Source: Alphaproteobacteria bacterium (GTDB lineage: Bacteria; Myxococcota_A; UBA796; GCA-2862545). From it: a DNA stretch of 64,000 nucleotides. Below the pieces are notes generated by a model that searched no databases, had not been told where the DNA came from, and saw only the letters and a list, made by a program, of their open reading frames with translations. This document shows positions 9,020-18,072 of this stretch, piece after piece. How positions within the stretch are numbered: position 1 is the first letter of the stretch; every line of letters begins with the position of its first letter. Where the stretch lies: NCBI GenBank assembly GCA_020632955.1, contig JACKEO010000010.1, positions 112,660-176,659 of the forward strand. The letters are read 5' to 3'. Position numbers and translations under genes: made by a program.

Positions 9020-9892
9020 ATGCGAGCCCTCACCCCCCTCCTCGTCCTCGCCGCCGCCTGCGGCACCGCCGACAAGGGCACCGACACCGTCGACACCGAC
9101 GGCGACACGGACGTCGGCACCGACACCTTCGACACCGACGCGGAGGCCTGCGTGTCCTCGGCCACGGTGTCCACCTCGTGCGCGCTCGACGCGGGCACCG
9201 CCCTGTTCGGCACGCTGGTCGACGGCGCGGGTGCGCCCCTGGGTCGCGGTGGCTTCCTGGTGCAGTACTGCCGCGACGTGTGCCTCACGCCCACCTGCTT
9301 CGACGGCAACTCCTGGGCCTTCGCCGACGTGGAGCCGGGCGACGGCTCCTTCCACATCAAGCCCACCTGCGCTGACGACCGCTTCGCCGACGTGTACGCG
9401 CCGCTCGTCGTGGACGCGGGCACCCAGCGTGGCGTCGACGTGGTCATCCCGAAGCTGGGCGCCGCCGTCGCGCTCCCCGACGCTGCCACCGAGATCGAGG
9501 TGGTGGCCGGCGTGCACCTCACGCTGGGGAAGGACTCGCTGACGCCGCCGCCGCTGGAGCCGAAGGCCACCGAGGTGGCCGGCGTCGATGCCACGGCCGT
9601 GGCCGCCCCCATCGAGGGTCTCGGTGCCGGCACGGTGCGCGCCGTCTTCTACCTGTCGCCCTTCGACTACACGTCGTCCGCGGGTGTCGCGGTGCGGCTC
9701 GACAACAGCTGGTCGCTCGCCTCCGGCGCGGCCGAGCTCTGGGTGGGCAACTACAACGCCTTCCTGGACGAGCCCGACACCGATCCCTGGCAGAAGGTGG
9801 GCACGCTCACGCTCGACGGCGACGGCAAGCTCGTGCCGGGCGCCACGCTGCCGCGGCTGTCCACGCTGGTGGTGTTCGAGCCCAGCCCCTGA
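9020..9892 (+). CDS. Predicted lipoprotein with Asp/Thr tether, unknown function
   Basis: This is a 290-residue protein. The signal peptide MRALTPLLVLAAAC carries a lipobox, and a DTDGDTDVGTDTFDTD-type tether follows. The mature part (from about residue 40) contains several Cys residues (ACVSS, SCALD, YCRDVC, TCFDG, TCADD) that could form disulfides. It has beta-rich segments, including a carboxypeptidase-regulatory-like pattern (GTLVDGAGAPLGRGGFLV). The ATG at 9020 is preferred over the GTG at 9014 because GGAG at 9011-9014 is then correctly spaced. It is probably an outer-membrane or surface lipoprotein of the same tether class as the genes at 3711, 5837, 45266, 45499 and 53625. Confidence 0.8.
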   Translation: MRALTPLLVLAAACGTADKGTDTVDTDGDTDVGTDTFDTDAEACVSSATVSTSCALDAGTALFGTLVDGAGAPLGRGGFLVQYCRDVCLTPTCFDGNSWAFADVEPGDGSFHIKPTCADDRFADVYAPLVVDAGTQRGVDVVIPKLGAAVALPDAATEIEVVAGVHLTLGKDSLTPPPLEPKATEVAGVDATAVAAPIEGLGAGTVRAVFYLSPFDYTSSAGVAVRLDNSWSLASGAAELWVGNYNAFLDEPDTDPWQKVGTLTLDGDGKLVPGATLPRLSTLVVFEPSP

Positions 9893-9900
9893 TCGCCCTG

Positions 9901-9931
9901 CGGCGGTTTCGGACGGGCTCCGGGACCGCCG
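9901..9931. terminator. Probable bidirectional terminator hairpin
   Basis: CGGCGGT (9901-9907) pairs perfectly with ACCGCCG (9925-9931), and inner GC pairs are possible in the 17-base loop. It lies between the convergent ends of the lipoprotein gene (9892) and the small membrane-protein gene (9936). No clear U-tract follows on either strand, so efficiency is uncertain. Confidence 0.5.
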
Positions 9932-9935
9932 GGGG

Positions 9936-10202
9936 TCAGTTCGTGCTGGACCAGCCGGACACGGGCACCTGCGCCACGGGCTCGGCCAGGGCATCGGACT
10001 GCTGCCACCAGGCGGCCAGGAACATCAGGCCGGCGAGCGCGGGCACGAGGGTGAGGGTGACCACCGGCATCCACCCGTCGTGCAGCAGCGTGGCCTGCGG
10101 CCGCCCGTTCGGCTGGCGCGGCGCGGGCAGGACGAAGCGCGCCACGAACGACACGAAGGCGACCACGAGCGCGAAGATGCCGAGGGCGAGGGTGGTGGGC
10201 AT
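9936..10202 (-). CDS. Small membrane protein with two transmembrane segments
   Basis: This 88-residue protein has a hydrophobic segment at residues 3-25 (LALGIFALVVAFVSFVARFV) and a second near 47-66 (VVTLTLVPALAGLMFLAAWW). A polar loop rich in Pro/Gln/Arg joins them. I know no family for it. The ATG is clear at 10200-10202. It lies 85 bases downstream of the TPR-NTPase gene on the same strand and may be in the same transcript, but small hairpins lie in the gap. Confidence 0.65.
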   Translation of the reverse strand: MPTTLALGIFALVVAFVSFVARFVLPAPRQPNGRPQATLLHDGWMPVVTLTLVPALAGLMFLAAWWQQSDALAEPVAQVPVSGWSSTN

Positions 10203-10287
10203 GGCTTCCCCGGACCAGGAGTCACGCGGCGCGGGTGCCGCGGTCTTCTCCTGACACGTCTGCGGACTTTCCGCAAGCCGCTTCGGA

Positions 10288-13194
10288 TCACTCCCGCGGC
10301 TCGGCCTCGTCCTCCGCTGCCGACCAGTCGGCCGACCCCGGGGCGTCGCCCTCGCTGCCGTCGTCGGGCTCCGCCGCCTCGTCGTCGGTGCGGGCGTCGT
10401 CCTCGTCCTCGCGGCGGTGGGTCTCGAGCTCCTCGTCGTCGACGGGGGCCTCCTCCGTCGCCTCGATCTCGGGCGCGTCGTCGGTGGTGGGGGCGGGCTC
10501 GGCCGCGGGCGCCGCGGGCGGCGGGGCGAAGCCGGCGAGCGAGGCGGCGCCGGACTGGATGAGCTCCTGGAGGCGCAGCAGGTCCTGCTCGTAGGCGTGA
10601 CGCTCGAGCGCGTGGGGCGAGAGCCTGTCGCGTGCCCGGAGCAGCTCGGCGTGGGCGGCCACGTGCTGGCCCCGCGCCTCGAGCACCTTGGCGATGCCGG
10701 CGAAGATGCGGGGGTTGGTCGGGTCGTTGCGCGAGAGCTTGCGCAGGGCGTGCTCGGCCTCGTCGAGGCGGCCGCGCGCGAGGTCGACGAGTGCGGCCTC
10801 GAGGTCGAAGCGGGTGCCCAGGTTGCGTCGGCGGGGGGCCAGCTTCCGTGCCTGCTTGAGGAACCAGAGGGCGCGCTCGCTGTCGCCCCCCATCTCGCGC
10901 AGCGCGGTGGCGTAGGTGAGGTGCGCCTCCCAGCTCGTCTTGTCGGCCTGGAGCATCTGGTCGAGCAGGGCCTGGATCTCCTCGCCCACCGCCTCGCGGC
11001 GCTCGGGGACGCCCCGGTGGATGTCGAGCAGCAGCCACAGCAGGCGGCTGGTCTGCACCACGTCGCCGGGGGCCAGGCGCACCGCCTCGCGGAGCATGGT
11101 CTCGGCCTCGTCGATGCGCGTGGCGCCCTCCTCGCGGCGCAGCGTGCCGAGCAGGCCGTAGGCGTCGGGCAGCATCGGGGCCTGCTCCATCGCCGTCTGG
11201 AGGTGCTCGATCGCCTCGCGGCGTCGACCCTGCTTGATGAGGAGGGAGGCCAGGCGGCAGCGGAGGCGCGCCTGGTCGGGCAGCACCTCGAGCGCCTGCT
11301 CGAGCACCGTGATCGCCTGGCCGCGGGCGTTGCGCTGCAGGTGCTGGGTGACGGCCTCGTGGTAGACCTCGGGCACGGGGCCCTGCGCCAGGGCGGCGTC
11401 GACGGCCTCCTTCTGCACCTCAGCGGGGGCCTCGCGACGGCGGAGCACCTCCAGCAGCAGCAGGTGGGCGTCGGCGTTGGCGGGGTCGGCGGCGATCACC
11501 TCGCGCACGAGCTTCTCGGCGAGGTCGAAGCGCGGCATCCGCGCGCGGACCAGGGCCGTGATCGCGTCGAGCGCGGCGTCGTGATCGGGGTAGCCGACGT
11601 CCACCGCGTCGCGCGGGTTGCGGGCGGCGTGGGCGCAGCGGTTGGCCTCCTGCAGAAGGGCGAGGCGGGCGGCACCCTCGGCGCCCTCGGCCTCCTTGCG
11701 CAGGATGTCGGACAGGCGCGCGAAGATCGAGAAGTCGGAGGTCTCGCGCGCGCCGAGGGCGCGCTCCACCAGGGGGTGGACGGCGTAGCGCTTGGCGCCC
11801 TCCTCGGTGCCGCGCATGTCGAGCACGCCCTCCGCGACGAGCGCGGTGCGGGTGCGGCGGTTCACGCCGAGCTTGGCCAGGAGCTGGCCGTCGAGGGGGA
11901 TGCGCAGGTGGGCGACGCGGGCGAGCACCACGCGCAGCGCGTCGGGGAGGCGCCCCACCCGCTTCTCGAGCTGCTTGCCGAGCGCCTCGACGTCGTCGGC
12001 GCCGCTCATCCGGAAGAACTTCTCGTCGTCCACCAGGCCGGCATCGTGGCGGGCGGCGATCGCGAAGGTGCGCGCGGCCAGCGGGTGGCCGTGGAGGCGG
12101 TCGGAGATGGGACCGAAGCGGTCGCGCGGGAACTCCGGCGCGTGGAAGGCCTCGAAGATCTCGTGGAAGAAGCGACCCTTGATGCCCGCGAGCGCGAGGC
12201 GACGCAGGCCGGCCGCCTGGCCCTCCCGGAAGAAGACCGGGTCGACCACGGAGGTGAAGACCAGGCGCAGCGGGAAGGTGGCGGTGAGCAGGGCCTCCAC
12301 GAGCAGCTCGAGGCGGCTCTTGTGGAAGAAGTCGCCGGTGCGGCCCGCGGCGATCTGGAGGTTGTGCACCACCAGCACCTGCCCGGCGAGGGCCTCGGCC
12401 GCGGCGAGGGTGTCGACGGCGGCGGCCACCAGCGACGTGGGGGTGTGCTCGGCGCGCAGGGCGTCGGCGAGGCCGGTCTGGCCGGCGTCGGCGCACACCT
12501 GGGCGAGCCGCGCCACGAGGGCGTCGAAGCCGACGCCACGGCCGAGCGAGACCTCGGGCAGCAGGGTGAGGCCGGCCGTGGCCGTGGCGTGCTCCACGAG
12601 CTGGGTGCGACCGATGCCGCGGGGCCCGGTGATCACGATCGGGCCGCCCGCGCCGAGCAGGCCGACGAGGCTGGCGAGCTCCTCCTCGCGTCCGGCGAAG
12701 ACGAAGCGGGGCGCGTCGGGCTCGGAGGCCTTGCGGCGCTCGCTGGCCTTGGGGACCGTGGGCACCGCGGCCTCGTCCTCGGGGGGAGGCACGGGCAGGC
12801 CGGCGAGGAAGGCCTGTCCGCGGTCCTTGATGTGCTCCACCTTGAGCCCGCGGAAGGTGGACATCATCTGCAGCGCGTTGAACTTGCGGGCCACCACCAC
12901 GAGCGTGGGCTTGTGGGGCGCGGTGGCCAGCATGCCGGCGAGGCGGCCGAGCGAGGGCTGATCGCCGTCGCCGGGCTCCACGAGCACCAGCACGCCCTGC
13001 TTCTGGCCGATGGCGCGCGCGAGGCCCGCGTCGGACAGGGCCTGCGTGGGCGGCACCGGGGGGCCGCTGAGGGCCATGGGCCGGAGGGCCTCGCGATCCT
13101 TCAGGGCAAGGACGACCTGCTCGTCCTTGAGGAGGTCGCCCGACACGGCGACCGCGCAGCGACCGCCGGTGACGGCGGCATCCACGAGAGACAT
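10288..13194 (-). CDS. STAND-like P-loop NTPase with C-terminal TPR array
   Basis: This is a 968-residue multidomain protein. Residues 1-130 form an alpha/beta domain of unknown family (GRCAVAVSGDLL, QGVLVLVEPGDGDQP, TLVVVARKFNALQMM). A Pro/Glu linker precedes an NTPase domain with Walker A GPRGIGRT at about residues 190-197, a following hydrophobic strand (GQVLVVHNLQI) and winged-helix-like sequence. Several tetratricopeptide repeats occupy roughly 540-880 (AHLLLLEVLRRRE, DAYGLLGTLRREEGATRIDEAE, RIFAGIAKVLEARGQH), and the last 80 residues are strongly acidic. This architecture (sensor domain, STAND ATPase, repeat scaffold) is typical of signalling hubs, transcriptional regulators and some phage-defence proteins. 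The ATG at 13192-13194 has GGAG 6 bases upstream. Its role is not determined. Confidence 0.75.
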   Translation of the reverse strand: MSLVDAAVTGGRCAVAVSGDLLKDEQVVLALKDREALRPMALSGPPVPPTQALSDAGLARAIGQKQGVLVLVEPGDGDQPSLGRLAGMLATAPHKPTLVVVARKFNALQMMSTFRGLKVEHIKDRGQAFLAGLPVPPPEDEAAVPTVPKASERRKASEPDAPRFVFAGREEELASLVGLLGAGGPIVITGPRGIGRTQLVEHATATAGLTLLPEVSLGRGVGFDALVARLAQVCADAGQTGLADALRAEHTPTSLVAAAVDTLAAAEALAGQVLVVHNLQIAAGRTGDFFHKSRLELLVEALLTATFPLRLVFTSVVDPVFFREGQAAGLRRLALAGIKGRFFHEIFEAFHAPEFPRDRFGPISDRLHGHPLAARTFAIAARHDAGLVDDEKFFRMSGADDVEALGKQLEKRVGRLPDALRVVLARVAHLRIPLDGQLLAKLGVNRRTRTALVAEGVLDMRGTEEGAKRYAVHPLVERALGARETSDFSIFARLSDILRKEAEGAEGAARLALLQEANRCAHAARNPRDAVDVGYPDHDAALDAITALVRARMPRFDLAEKLVREVIAADPANADAHLLLLEVLRRREAPAEVQKEAVDAALAQGPVPEVYHEAVTQHLQRNARGQAITVLEQALEVLPDQARLRCRLASLLIKQGRRREAIEHLQTAMEQAPMLPDAYGLLGTLRREEGATRIDEAETMLREAVRLAPGDVVQTSRLLWLLLDIHRGVPERREAVGEEIQALLDQMLQADKTSWEAHLTYATALREMGGDSERALWFLKQARKLAPRRRNLGTRFDLEAALVDLARGRLDEAEHALRKLSRNDPTNPRIFAGIAKVLEARGQHVAAHAELLRARDRLSPHALERHAYEQDLLRLQELIQSGAASLAGFAPPPAAPAAEPAPTTDDAPEIEATEEAPVDDEELETHRREDEDDARTDDEAAEPDDGSEGDAPGSADWSAAEDEAEPRE

Positions 13195-13400
13195 CTGTGG
13201 CTCCAGTCGTGCGCGTCGTCGCCCGCCCGTGCTGGCGGCGGTTTGCACGGCGGCGCGCCGTAACCGTCGTTCCCAGGGCACACAACCGGGAGCGTGGTGC
13301 TGGATCCGCCTCAAGCGCTCCGTGTCGGGGCCGACTGGAGGAGCCTGGGGAAGGGTCCGGCCTGCGGGTCGGTGCCCACGAGATGGCGCGGAGGCGAGCG

Positions 13401-13703
13401 ATGCGGTGCGATCGCCGCGAACGACGGGGCGCGATCCAGACCGAGTACGTGCTGCTCGCGGTCTTCGTCGCGGCCGTGGTCGGCGTGGGCTTCGTGCTGC
13501 CCGAGCTCCTCGGCGATCGCCTGGTGGACGCCTCCACGCACATGGATCGGGGCCACGAGCCCGCCGAGGCCGCCCTGCCCCCCATCCGCAGCGGCGTGGC
13601 CACCTCGCTGCCGCCCGCCGCCGAACCCTGGGGCCGGGATCCCGGGCGCGCCCTCGGGACGCAGGGCGACGGTACCGCTACGGAAAGTTCGTCGCAGGAC
13701 TAG
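13401..13703 (+). CDS. Flp/TadE-like pilin or pseudopilin
   Basis: This is a short protein of 100 residues. The N terminus MRCDRRERRGAIQTEYVLLA is a class III prepilin signature: basic leader, G followed by AxxxEY, then a hydrophobic helix (VLLAVFVAAVVGVGFVLPELL). Prepilin peptidase would cut after Gly, leaving Glu at about +5 of the mature pilin. The remainder is a short polar tail. The ATG at 13401 is preferred to 13383 because GGAG at 13390-13393 is 7 bases upstream. It probably belongs to a Tad-type pilus. The next gene has the same N-terminal design, and a TadV/CpaA-type peptidase is at 38033. The remaining tad genes are not in this window. Confidence 0.7.
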   Translation: MRCDRRERRGAIQTEYVLLAVFVAAVVGVGFVLPELLGDRLVDASTHMDRGHEPAEAALPPIRSGVATSLPPAAEPWGRDPGRALGTQGDGTATESSSQD

Positions 13704-13781
13704 CTGCAAGCACGCGACGCCTGTTCCTTCCAGTACCGGATGCCATTCGAATGATGGGCAGAGAACGCCTCATGTCGAACG

Positions 13782-13800
13782 GCGCGAAAAATTTTCGCGC
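13782..13800. promoter_or_regulatory. Palindrome GCGCGAAAA-A-TTTTCGCGC, operator-like or attenuator
   Basis: Nine-base arms (13782-13790 and 13792-13800) are perfectly complementary around a single A. The A/T-rich core stands out in this GC-rich genome. It lies 79 bases after the first pilin-like gene and about 180 bases before the second. It could bind a dimeric regulator. As RNA it could form a hairpin that terminates the first pilin gene, although no U-tract follows the stem. Confidence 0.6.
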
Positions 13801-13896
13801 GTCAGGTACCACCCCCGATCCTGCATGCGTGCGTACCGCTCGACGTGAAACGATTTGGTAATGGCAGGTGCCCCAGGTCCGAGGCATCTTGACGAT

Positions 13897-13968
13897 GGAT
13901 TCTGGGGAATCCGCACTTCAGAAGGACTCTGGGGAGTCCGATTCCAGCTGCCGCGCTCTGGGGAGCGC
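13897..13968 (+). ncRNA. Three tandem hairpins with identical TGGG tetraloops in the leader of the second pilin-like gene
   Basis: Three consecutive 16-base hairpins are visible: GGATTC-TGGG-GAATCC (13897-13912), GGACTC-TGGG-GAGTCC (13924-13939) and GCGCTC-TGGG-GAGCGC (13953-13968). Each has a perfect 6-bp stem. The stem bases differ between copies with pairing kept, while the loop is invariant. That is the covariation expected of a selected RNA structure. The third hairpin ends just before the ribosome-binding site GGAGG (13971-13975) of the GTG start at 13982. The spacing (27 and 29 bases) is not a constant multiple of three, which argues against a coding repeat. Likely roles are a binding platform for an RNA-binding regulator, translation control or mRNA stabilisation. 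Confidence 0.65.
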
Positions 13969-13981
13969 CGGGAGGTACGTC

Positions 13982-14656
<675 letters not shown>

Positions 14657-14676
14657 CCTGCGTCTCCCCAGACCCT

Positions 14677-14704
14677 CGCGGGCGGGCCCTCGGGTCCGCC
14701 CGCG
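14677..14704 (+). terminator. Hairpin terminator after the pilin-like gene
   Basis: A stem of CGCGGGCGG paired with CCGCCCGCG, extended by a G-U pair and CC/GG, encloses a CTC loop. It is followed by a short T-rich stretch (CTGCTTTCT). It lies between the pilin-like gene and uvrC and would insulate the two. Confidence 0.6.
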
Positions 14705-14753
14705 CTGCTTTCTGGACCGGCTGCGCGGCGGCAAGGCTGGTTAGGCCGGAGCG

Positions 14754-16574
14754 ATGTCGCGCCTCGACGAGCTCGCCGCCAGCCTGCCCACCGGAGCCGG
14801 GGTCTACCTGTGGAAGGACCGGCGCGGCCGCGTGCTCTACGTGGGCAAGGCGGTGAACCTCCGGGCGCGGGTGCGCCAGTACCTGTCGGGGCAGGACGGC
14901 CGCACCATGGTGCCCTTCCTCGTGGGGCGTGCCACCGACATCGAGGTGGTGCTCACCGGCACCGAGAAGGAGGCCCTGCTCCTCGAGAACACCCTCATCA
15001 AGAAGCACCGCCCGCGCTTCAACGTGAAGCTGCGCGACGACAGCAACTTCCTGCACCTGCGTCTCGACCTCGACGAGGCGTGGCCACGCTACCGGCTGGT
15101 GCGGAGCTTCGGCGACGATGGCGCCCGGTACTTCGGCCCCTACGCGAGCGCGCAGAAGGCGCGGCAGACCCTCACCTTCCTCCAGCGCCTCTTCCCGCTG
15201 CGCACCTGCACGGACGCCACGCTCCGTTCGCGCCGGCGGCCGTGCATCCTCCACCAGATGGGGCGGTGCGTGGCCCCCTGCGTGGGCCTGGTGGACGAGG
15301 CGGCGTACCGGCGGCTGGCCGAGGAGAGCACGGCGCTGCTGGAGGGCCGCACGCGCGGGGTGGTGGCGTCGCTCGAGGCCCGCATGCGCGCCGCGGCCGA
15401 TCGGGAGGCCTTCGAGGAGGCGGCGCGCCTGCGCGACCTCATCGTGTCGATACGCTCCACGGTGGAAGCGCAGCAGGTGGTGGACCCGCGGCTGTCGGAC
15501 CGCGACGTCTGGGGCGTGCACCGCGACGGCTACACCGTGGGCATCTCGGTCCTCCCGGTGCGCGAGGGGGTGATGACCGAGCCCCAGGGTCGCGTGGTGC
15601 AGGGCGTGGTGGAGGACGACGCGGAGCTGCTCTCCTCGCTGCTCAACGCCGCCTACGAGGTGGGCACGCCGATCCCCGAGGAGATCCTCGTCCCGGTGCT
15701 GCCCAGCGACCACGAGGCGCTCGAGGAGCTGCTGTCCGACCGGCGCGGTCGGCGGGTGCGGGTGCGGCGTCCGGAGCGTGGGCCCAAGGTGCGCCTGCTG
15801 GAGCTCGCGGCGAAGAACGCGCGCCTGCGCCTGGAGCAGCAGGGCGACGAGGAGGCCCGACGGCGCGAGGCCCTCCAGGCGGTGGCCGACCTGCTGGGCC
15901 TGCCCGAGGCGCCGCGGCGGATGGAGTGCTTCGACAACTCCCACCTCGGCGGCACGAACCCGGTCAGCGCGATGGCGGTGTTCGTCGACGGCCGCCCCTC
16001 CCGCGAGCACTACCGCCGCTACAAGGTGAAGGAGGCCCCCGGGGGCGACGACTACGCGGCGATGCGCGAGGTGCTGATGCGGCGCCTGGAGCGCGGCATC
16101 GCGGAGGACGAGCTGCCCGACCTGCTCGTGATCGACGGCGGCAAGGGGCAGCTCGGCGTGGCCGTGGCCGTGCTGGAGGACCTGGGGCTCCACGCCCTGC
16201 CCGTGGTGGGCATCTCCAAGCCACGCACCGAGCACGCGAAGGGCGAGCGCGCGGCCACCGACAAGCTCGTGCTGCCCCACCTGAAGGACCCGATCCGGGC
16301 GCGCCCCGACCACCCCGGCCTGCGGCTGCTGCAGCACCTGCGCGACCAGACCCACGATCACGCCGTGGGCTACCAGCGCAAGGTGCGTCGCAAGGCCACG
16401 CTGAGCAGCGCGCTCGAGGAGATCCCCGGGGTGGGGCCTGCGCGGCGTCGGGCCCTCCTCCGCGAGCTCGGTTCGCTCAAGGGGGTCATGGCCGCCAGCG
16501 AGGCGCAGCTCGCCGCGGTCGCGGGCATCGGCCCGGAGCTCGCCCAGCGCATCCGGGTGGTGCTGGACGGGTGA
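14754..16574 (+). CDS. uvrC: Excinuclease ABC subunit C
   Basis: UvrC makes both incisions around DNA lesions in UvrABC nucleotide excision repair. The 606-residue length is normal. Visible parts are the N-terminal GIY-YIG nuclease (GVYLWKD at about 16, LYVGKAVNLRARV at about 29) that cuts 3', and a UVR coiled-coil contact for UvrB around residues 200-235 (MRAAADREAFEEAARLRD). The RNase H-like C-terminal nuclease follows (CFDNSHLGGTNPVSAMAVF, LLVIDGGKGQLG), and two helix-hairpin-helix motifs close the protein (LEEIPGVGPARRRALLRELG, VAGIGPELAQRI). The ATG at 14754 follows GGAG closely. It is apparently a single-gene unit convergent with the dehydrogenase gene. Confidence 0.97.
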   Translation: MSRLDELAASLPTGAGVYLWKDRRGRVLYVGKAVNLRARVRQYLSGQDGRTMVPFLVGRATDIEVVLTGTEKEALLLENTLIKKHRPRFNVKLRDDSNFLHLRLDLDEAWPRYRLVRSFGDDGARYFGPYASAQKARQTLTFLQRLFPLRTCTDATLRSRRRPCILHQMGRCVAPCVGLVDEAAYRRLAEESTALLEGRTRGVVASLEARMRAAADREAFEEAARLRDLIVSIRSTVEAQQVVDPRLSDRDVWGVHRDGYTVGISVLPVREGVMTEPQGRVVQGVVEDDAELLSSLLNAAYEVGTPIPEEILVPVLPSDHEALEELLSDRRGRRVRVRRPERGPKVRLLELAAKNARLRLEQQGDEEARRREALQAVADLLGLPEAPRRMECFDNSHLGGTNPVSAMAVFVDGRPSREHYRRYKVKEAPGGDDYAAMREVLMRRLERGIAEDELPDLLVIDGGKGQLGVAVAVLEDLGLHALPVVGISKPRTEHAKGERAATDKLVLPHLKDPIRARPDHPGLRLLQHLRDQTHDHAVGYQRKVRRKATLSSALEEIPGVGPARRRALLRELGSLKGVMAASEAQLAAVAGIGPELAQRIRVVLDG

Positions 16575-16590
16575 TCCACCGGGAGGTGAC

Positions 16591-17421
16591 TCACCGGAAG
16601 GTGGCGATCAGCCGGTCCATCCAGCGGGGCGGCAGGTGGCGTCCCAGGAAGGTGACCACCTGGGCGTCGCGACCCACCGGGTAGCGGGCGCGGGGGCGGC
16701 GGGCCGTGAGCGCGTGGCGCACCACCTCCGCGACCGCCCGGGCCGGGATGCCCACCCGCGCCTGCTGCGCGATGATCCGCGCCATCTCGTCCACCACCTC
16801 CGGGTACAGCGCCTCCCGCGGGTCGGAGGGCGCCTCCCGCCGGCGTGCGATCTCGGCCTCTCCCTTGTCCCAGATGGGCGTCGCGATGGCGCCGGGCTCG
16901 AGGAGCACCACCTGCATGCCGAAGCGCGCGAGCTCCTGCCGCAGGGCGTCGTTGATCGCGACCACCGCGTGCTTCGACGCCGTGTACGGACCCATGAAGG
17001 GCGGCGTGACCCGGCTGCCCGTGGACCCGATGTTCACCACGCGCCCCGTGGCGGCGCGGAGGGCCGGGAGCACGGCCTGGGTGACCCCCACGAGGCCGAC
17101 CACGTTCACCTCGAGCTGCCACCGCAGCTCCTCGAGGTCGAGGGCCTCGAGCGGCCCGGCCACCGCCACGCCGGCGTTGTTCACCAGGCCGTCGAGGCGC
17201 TCGGTGCCGAGCAGCTCGCGCACCCGACCGGGCAGCGCCGCGAGGTCGTCGGGCGAGGTGACGTCGAGCTGCACGGGGTGGATGCGGTCGGCGCGCACGG
17301 CATCGGCGTCGGTGTCGCGGCGCACCCCGGCGAGCACCTCCCAGCCGTCCTCGGCCAGGAGCTCCGCGGTGGCGCGGCCGATGCCGGTGGACGCGCCGGT
17401 GACGAGCACGGATCGGGTCAT
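16591..17421 (-). CDS. Short-chain dehydrogenase/reductase (SDR family)
   Basis: This is a 276-residue NAD(P)-dependent oxidoreductase of the classical SDR type. The nucleotide-binding motif TGASTGIG lies at residues 8-15, the structural NNAG motif is near residue 84, and the catalytic Ser and YTASKHA (YxxxK) are around residues 140-157. The insert and C terminus (VVRHALTARRPRARYPVGRDAQ) resemble SDRs that act on lipids or steroids, but the substrate cannot be read from sequence. The ATG is preceded by a strong GGAGG. It is transcribed divergently from the small-subunit/GMC pair. The 84-base gap contains GCTAGC and TAGGGT words that could serve as -10 elements for both directions. Confidence 0.9.
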   Translation of the reverse strand: MTRSVLVTGASTGIGRATAELLAEDGWEVLAGVRRDTDADAVRADRIHPVQLDVTSPDDLAALPGRVRELLGTERLDGLVNNAGVAVAGPLEALDLEELRWQLEVNVVGLVGVTQAVLPALRAATGRVVNIGSTGSRVTPPFMGPYTASKHAVVAINDALRQELARFGMQVVLLEPGAIATPIWDKGEAEIARRREAPSDPREALYPEVVDEMARIIAQQARVGIPARAVAEVVRHALTARRPRARYPVGRDAQVVTFLGRHLPPRWMDRLIATFR

Positions 17422-17505
17422 CCCACCTCCTCCGCGTGTCGCTAGCGTGGCTCGGCGGCGCGGGCCCGGTCGCGTGCGATAGGGTCGGCAGGTCCGGAGC
17501 ATGCC

Positions 17506-18072
17506 GTGAGCCCTCCCCTGCGCCGTCGCGACTTCCTCACCCTCGGCGTGGCCGGGGTGGCGGGCCTCGCCGGCCTGAAGGCGGGAGGTCGCTGGCTGCT
17601 GGGCGTCACGCCGCCGGCGCTCCCCCTGCCCTCCCTCGTGCACCTGTCCGCACGGCAGGCGGCCACGGTCACCGCAGCCGCGCTCGCGATGGTGGGGCCG
17701 CACGGCGAGGCCGCCTACGCCGAGGGACGCTGGGAGCCCGCCGCCGACGTGGACGCCCTGCTGGGTCGCCTGGCCGCCGACCAGCGCGACCAGCTCGGGC
17801 TGGCGCTGATCCTGTTCGAGGAGTGGACCCCGGGCCTCAGCGGCTTCAGCTCCTGGGACCGCGAGGCGCAGCGGGCCCGGCTCGCCGCCTGGCGCACCAG
17901 CCGGCTGGGGCTGCACCGCGGGGTGTGGGGCTTCCTGCACGCGGCCTGCTGCTCGTCCTTCTCGGGCAGCGAGGCGGGCTGGGAGACGATGGCCTACCCG
18001 GGGCCGTGCGTGGGCACGGCGCGCCCGCCCGGCCAGACCGCGACCTTCGCGTGGGACGAGGTGGTGCCGTGA
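17506..18072 (+). CDS. Tat-exported small subunit of a GMC oxidoreductase (gluconate 2-dehydrogenase subunit 3-like)
   Basis: This 188-residue protein has a twin-arginine signal (RRRDFLTLGVAGVAGLAGL). The mature part is helical (SARQAATVTAAALAMVG, VDALLGRLAADQRDQLGLAL). Small subunits of this type are exported folded with the FAD subunit they accompany and assist its assembly. The next gene, a GMC oxidoreductase without its own signal peptide, overlaps it by 4 bases (GTGA), which strongly supports a complex. The same two-gene order recurs at 41419-39381. The start is the GTG at 17506, 26 bases after a TAGGGT -10-like word. Confidence 0.7.
   Translation: MSPPLRRRDFLTLGVAGVAGLAGLKAGGRWLLGVTPPALPLPSLVHLSARQAATVTAAALAMVGPHGEAAYAEGRWEPAADVDALLGRLAADQRDQLGLALILFEEWTPGLSGFSSWDREAQRARLAAWRTSRLGLHRGVWGFLHAACCSSFSGSEAGWETMAYPGPCVGTARPPGQTATFAWDEVVP

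Noticed and set aside
10288..13194. TIR-domain defence NTPase
   Set aside because: The N-terminal domain lacks a recognisable TIR catalytic Glu motif. Only a generic alpha/beta pattern is visible.
13868..13981. Extended N terminus of the second pilin-like protein with repeated DSGES
   Set aside because: The repeat is explained by hairpins with covarying stems. The third hairpin is in a different frame, and GGAGG points to the GTG at 13982.
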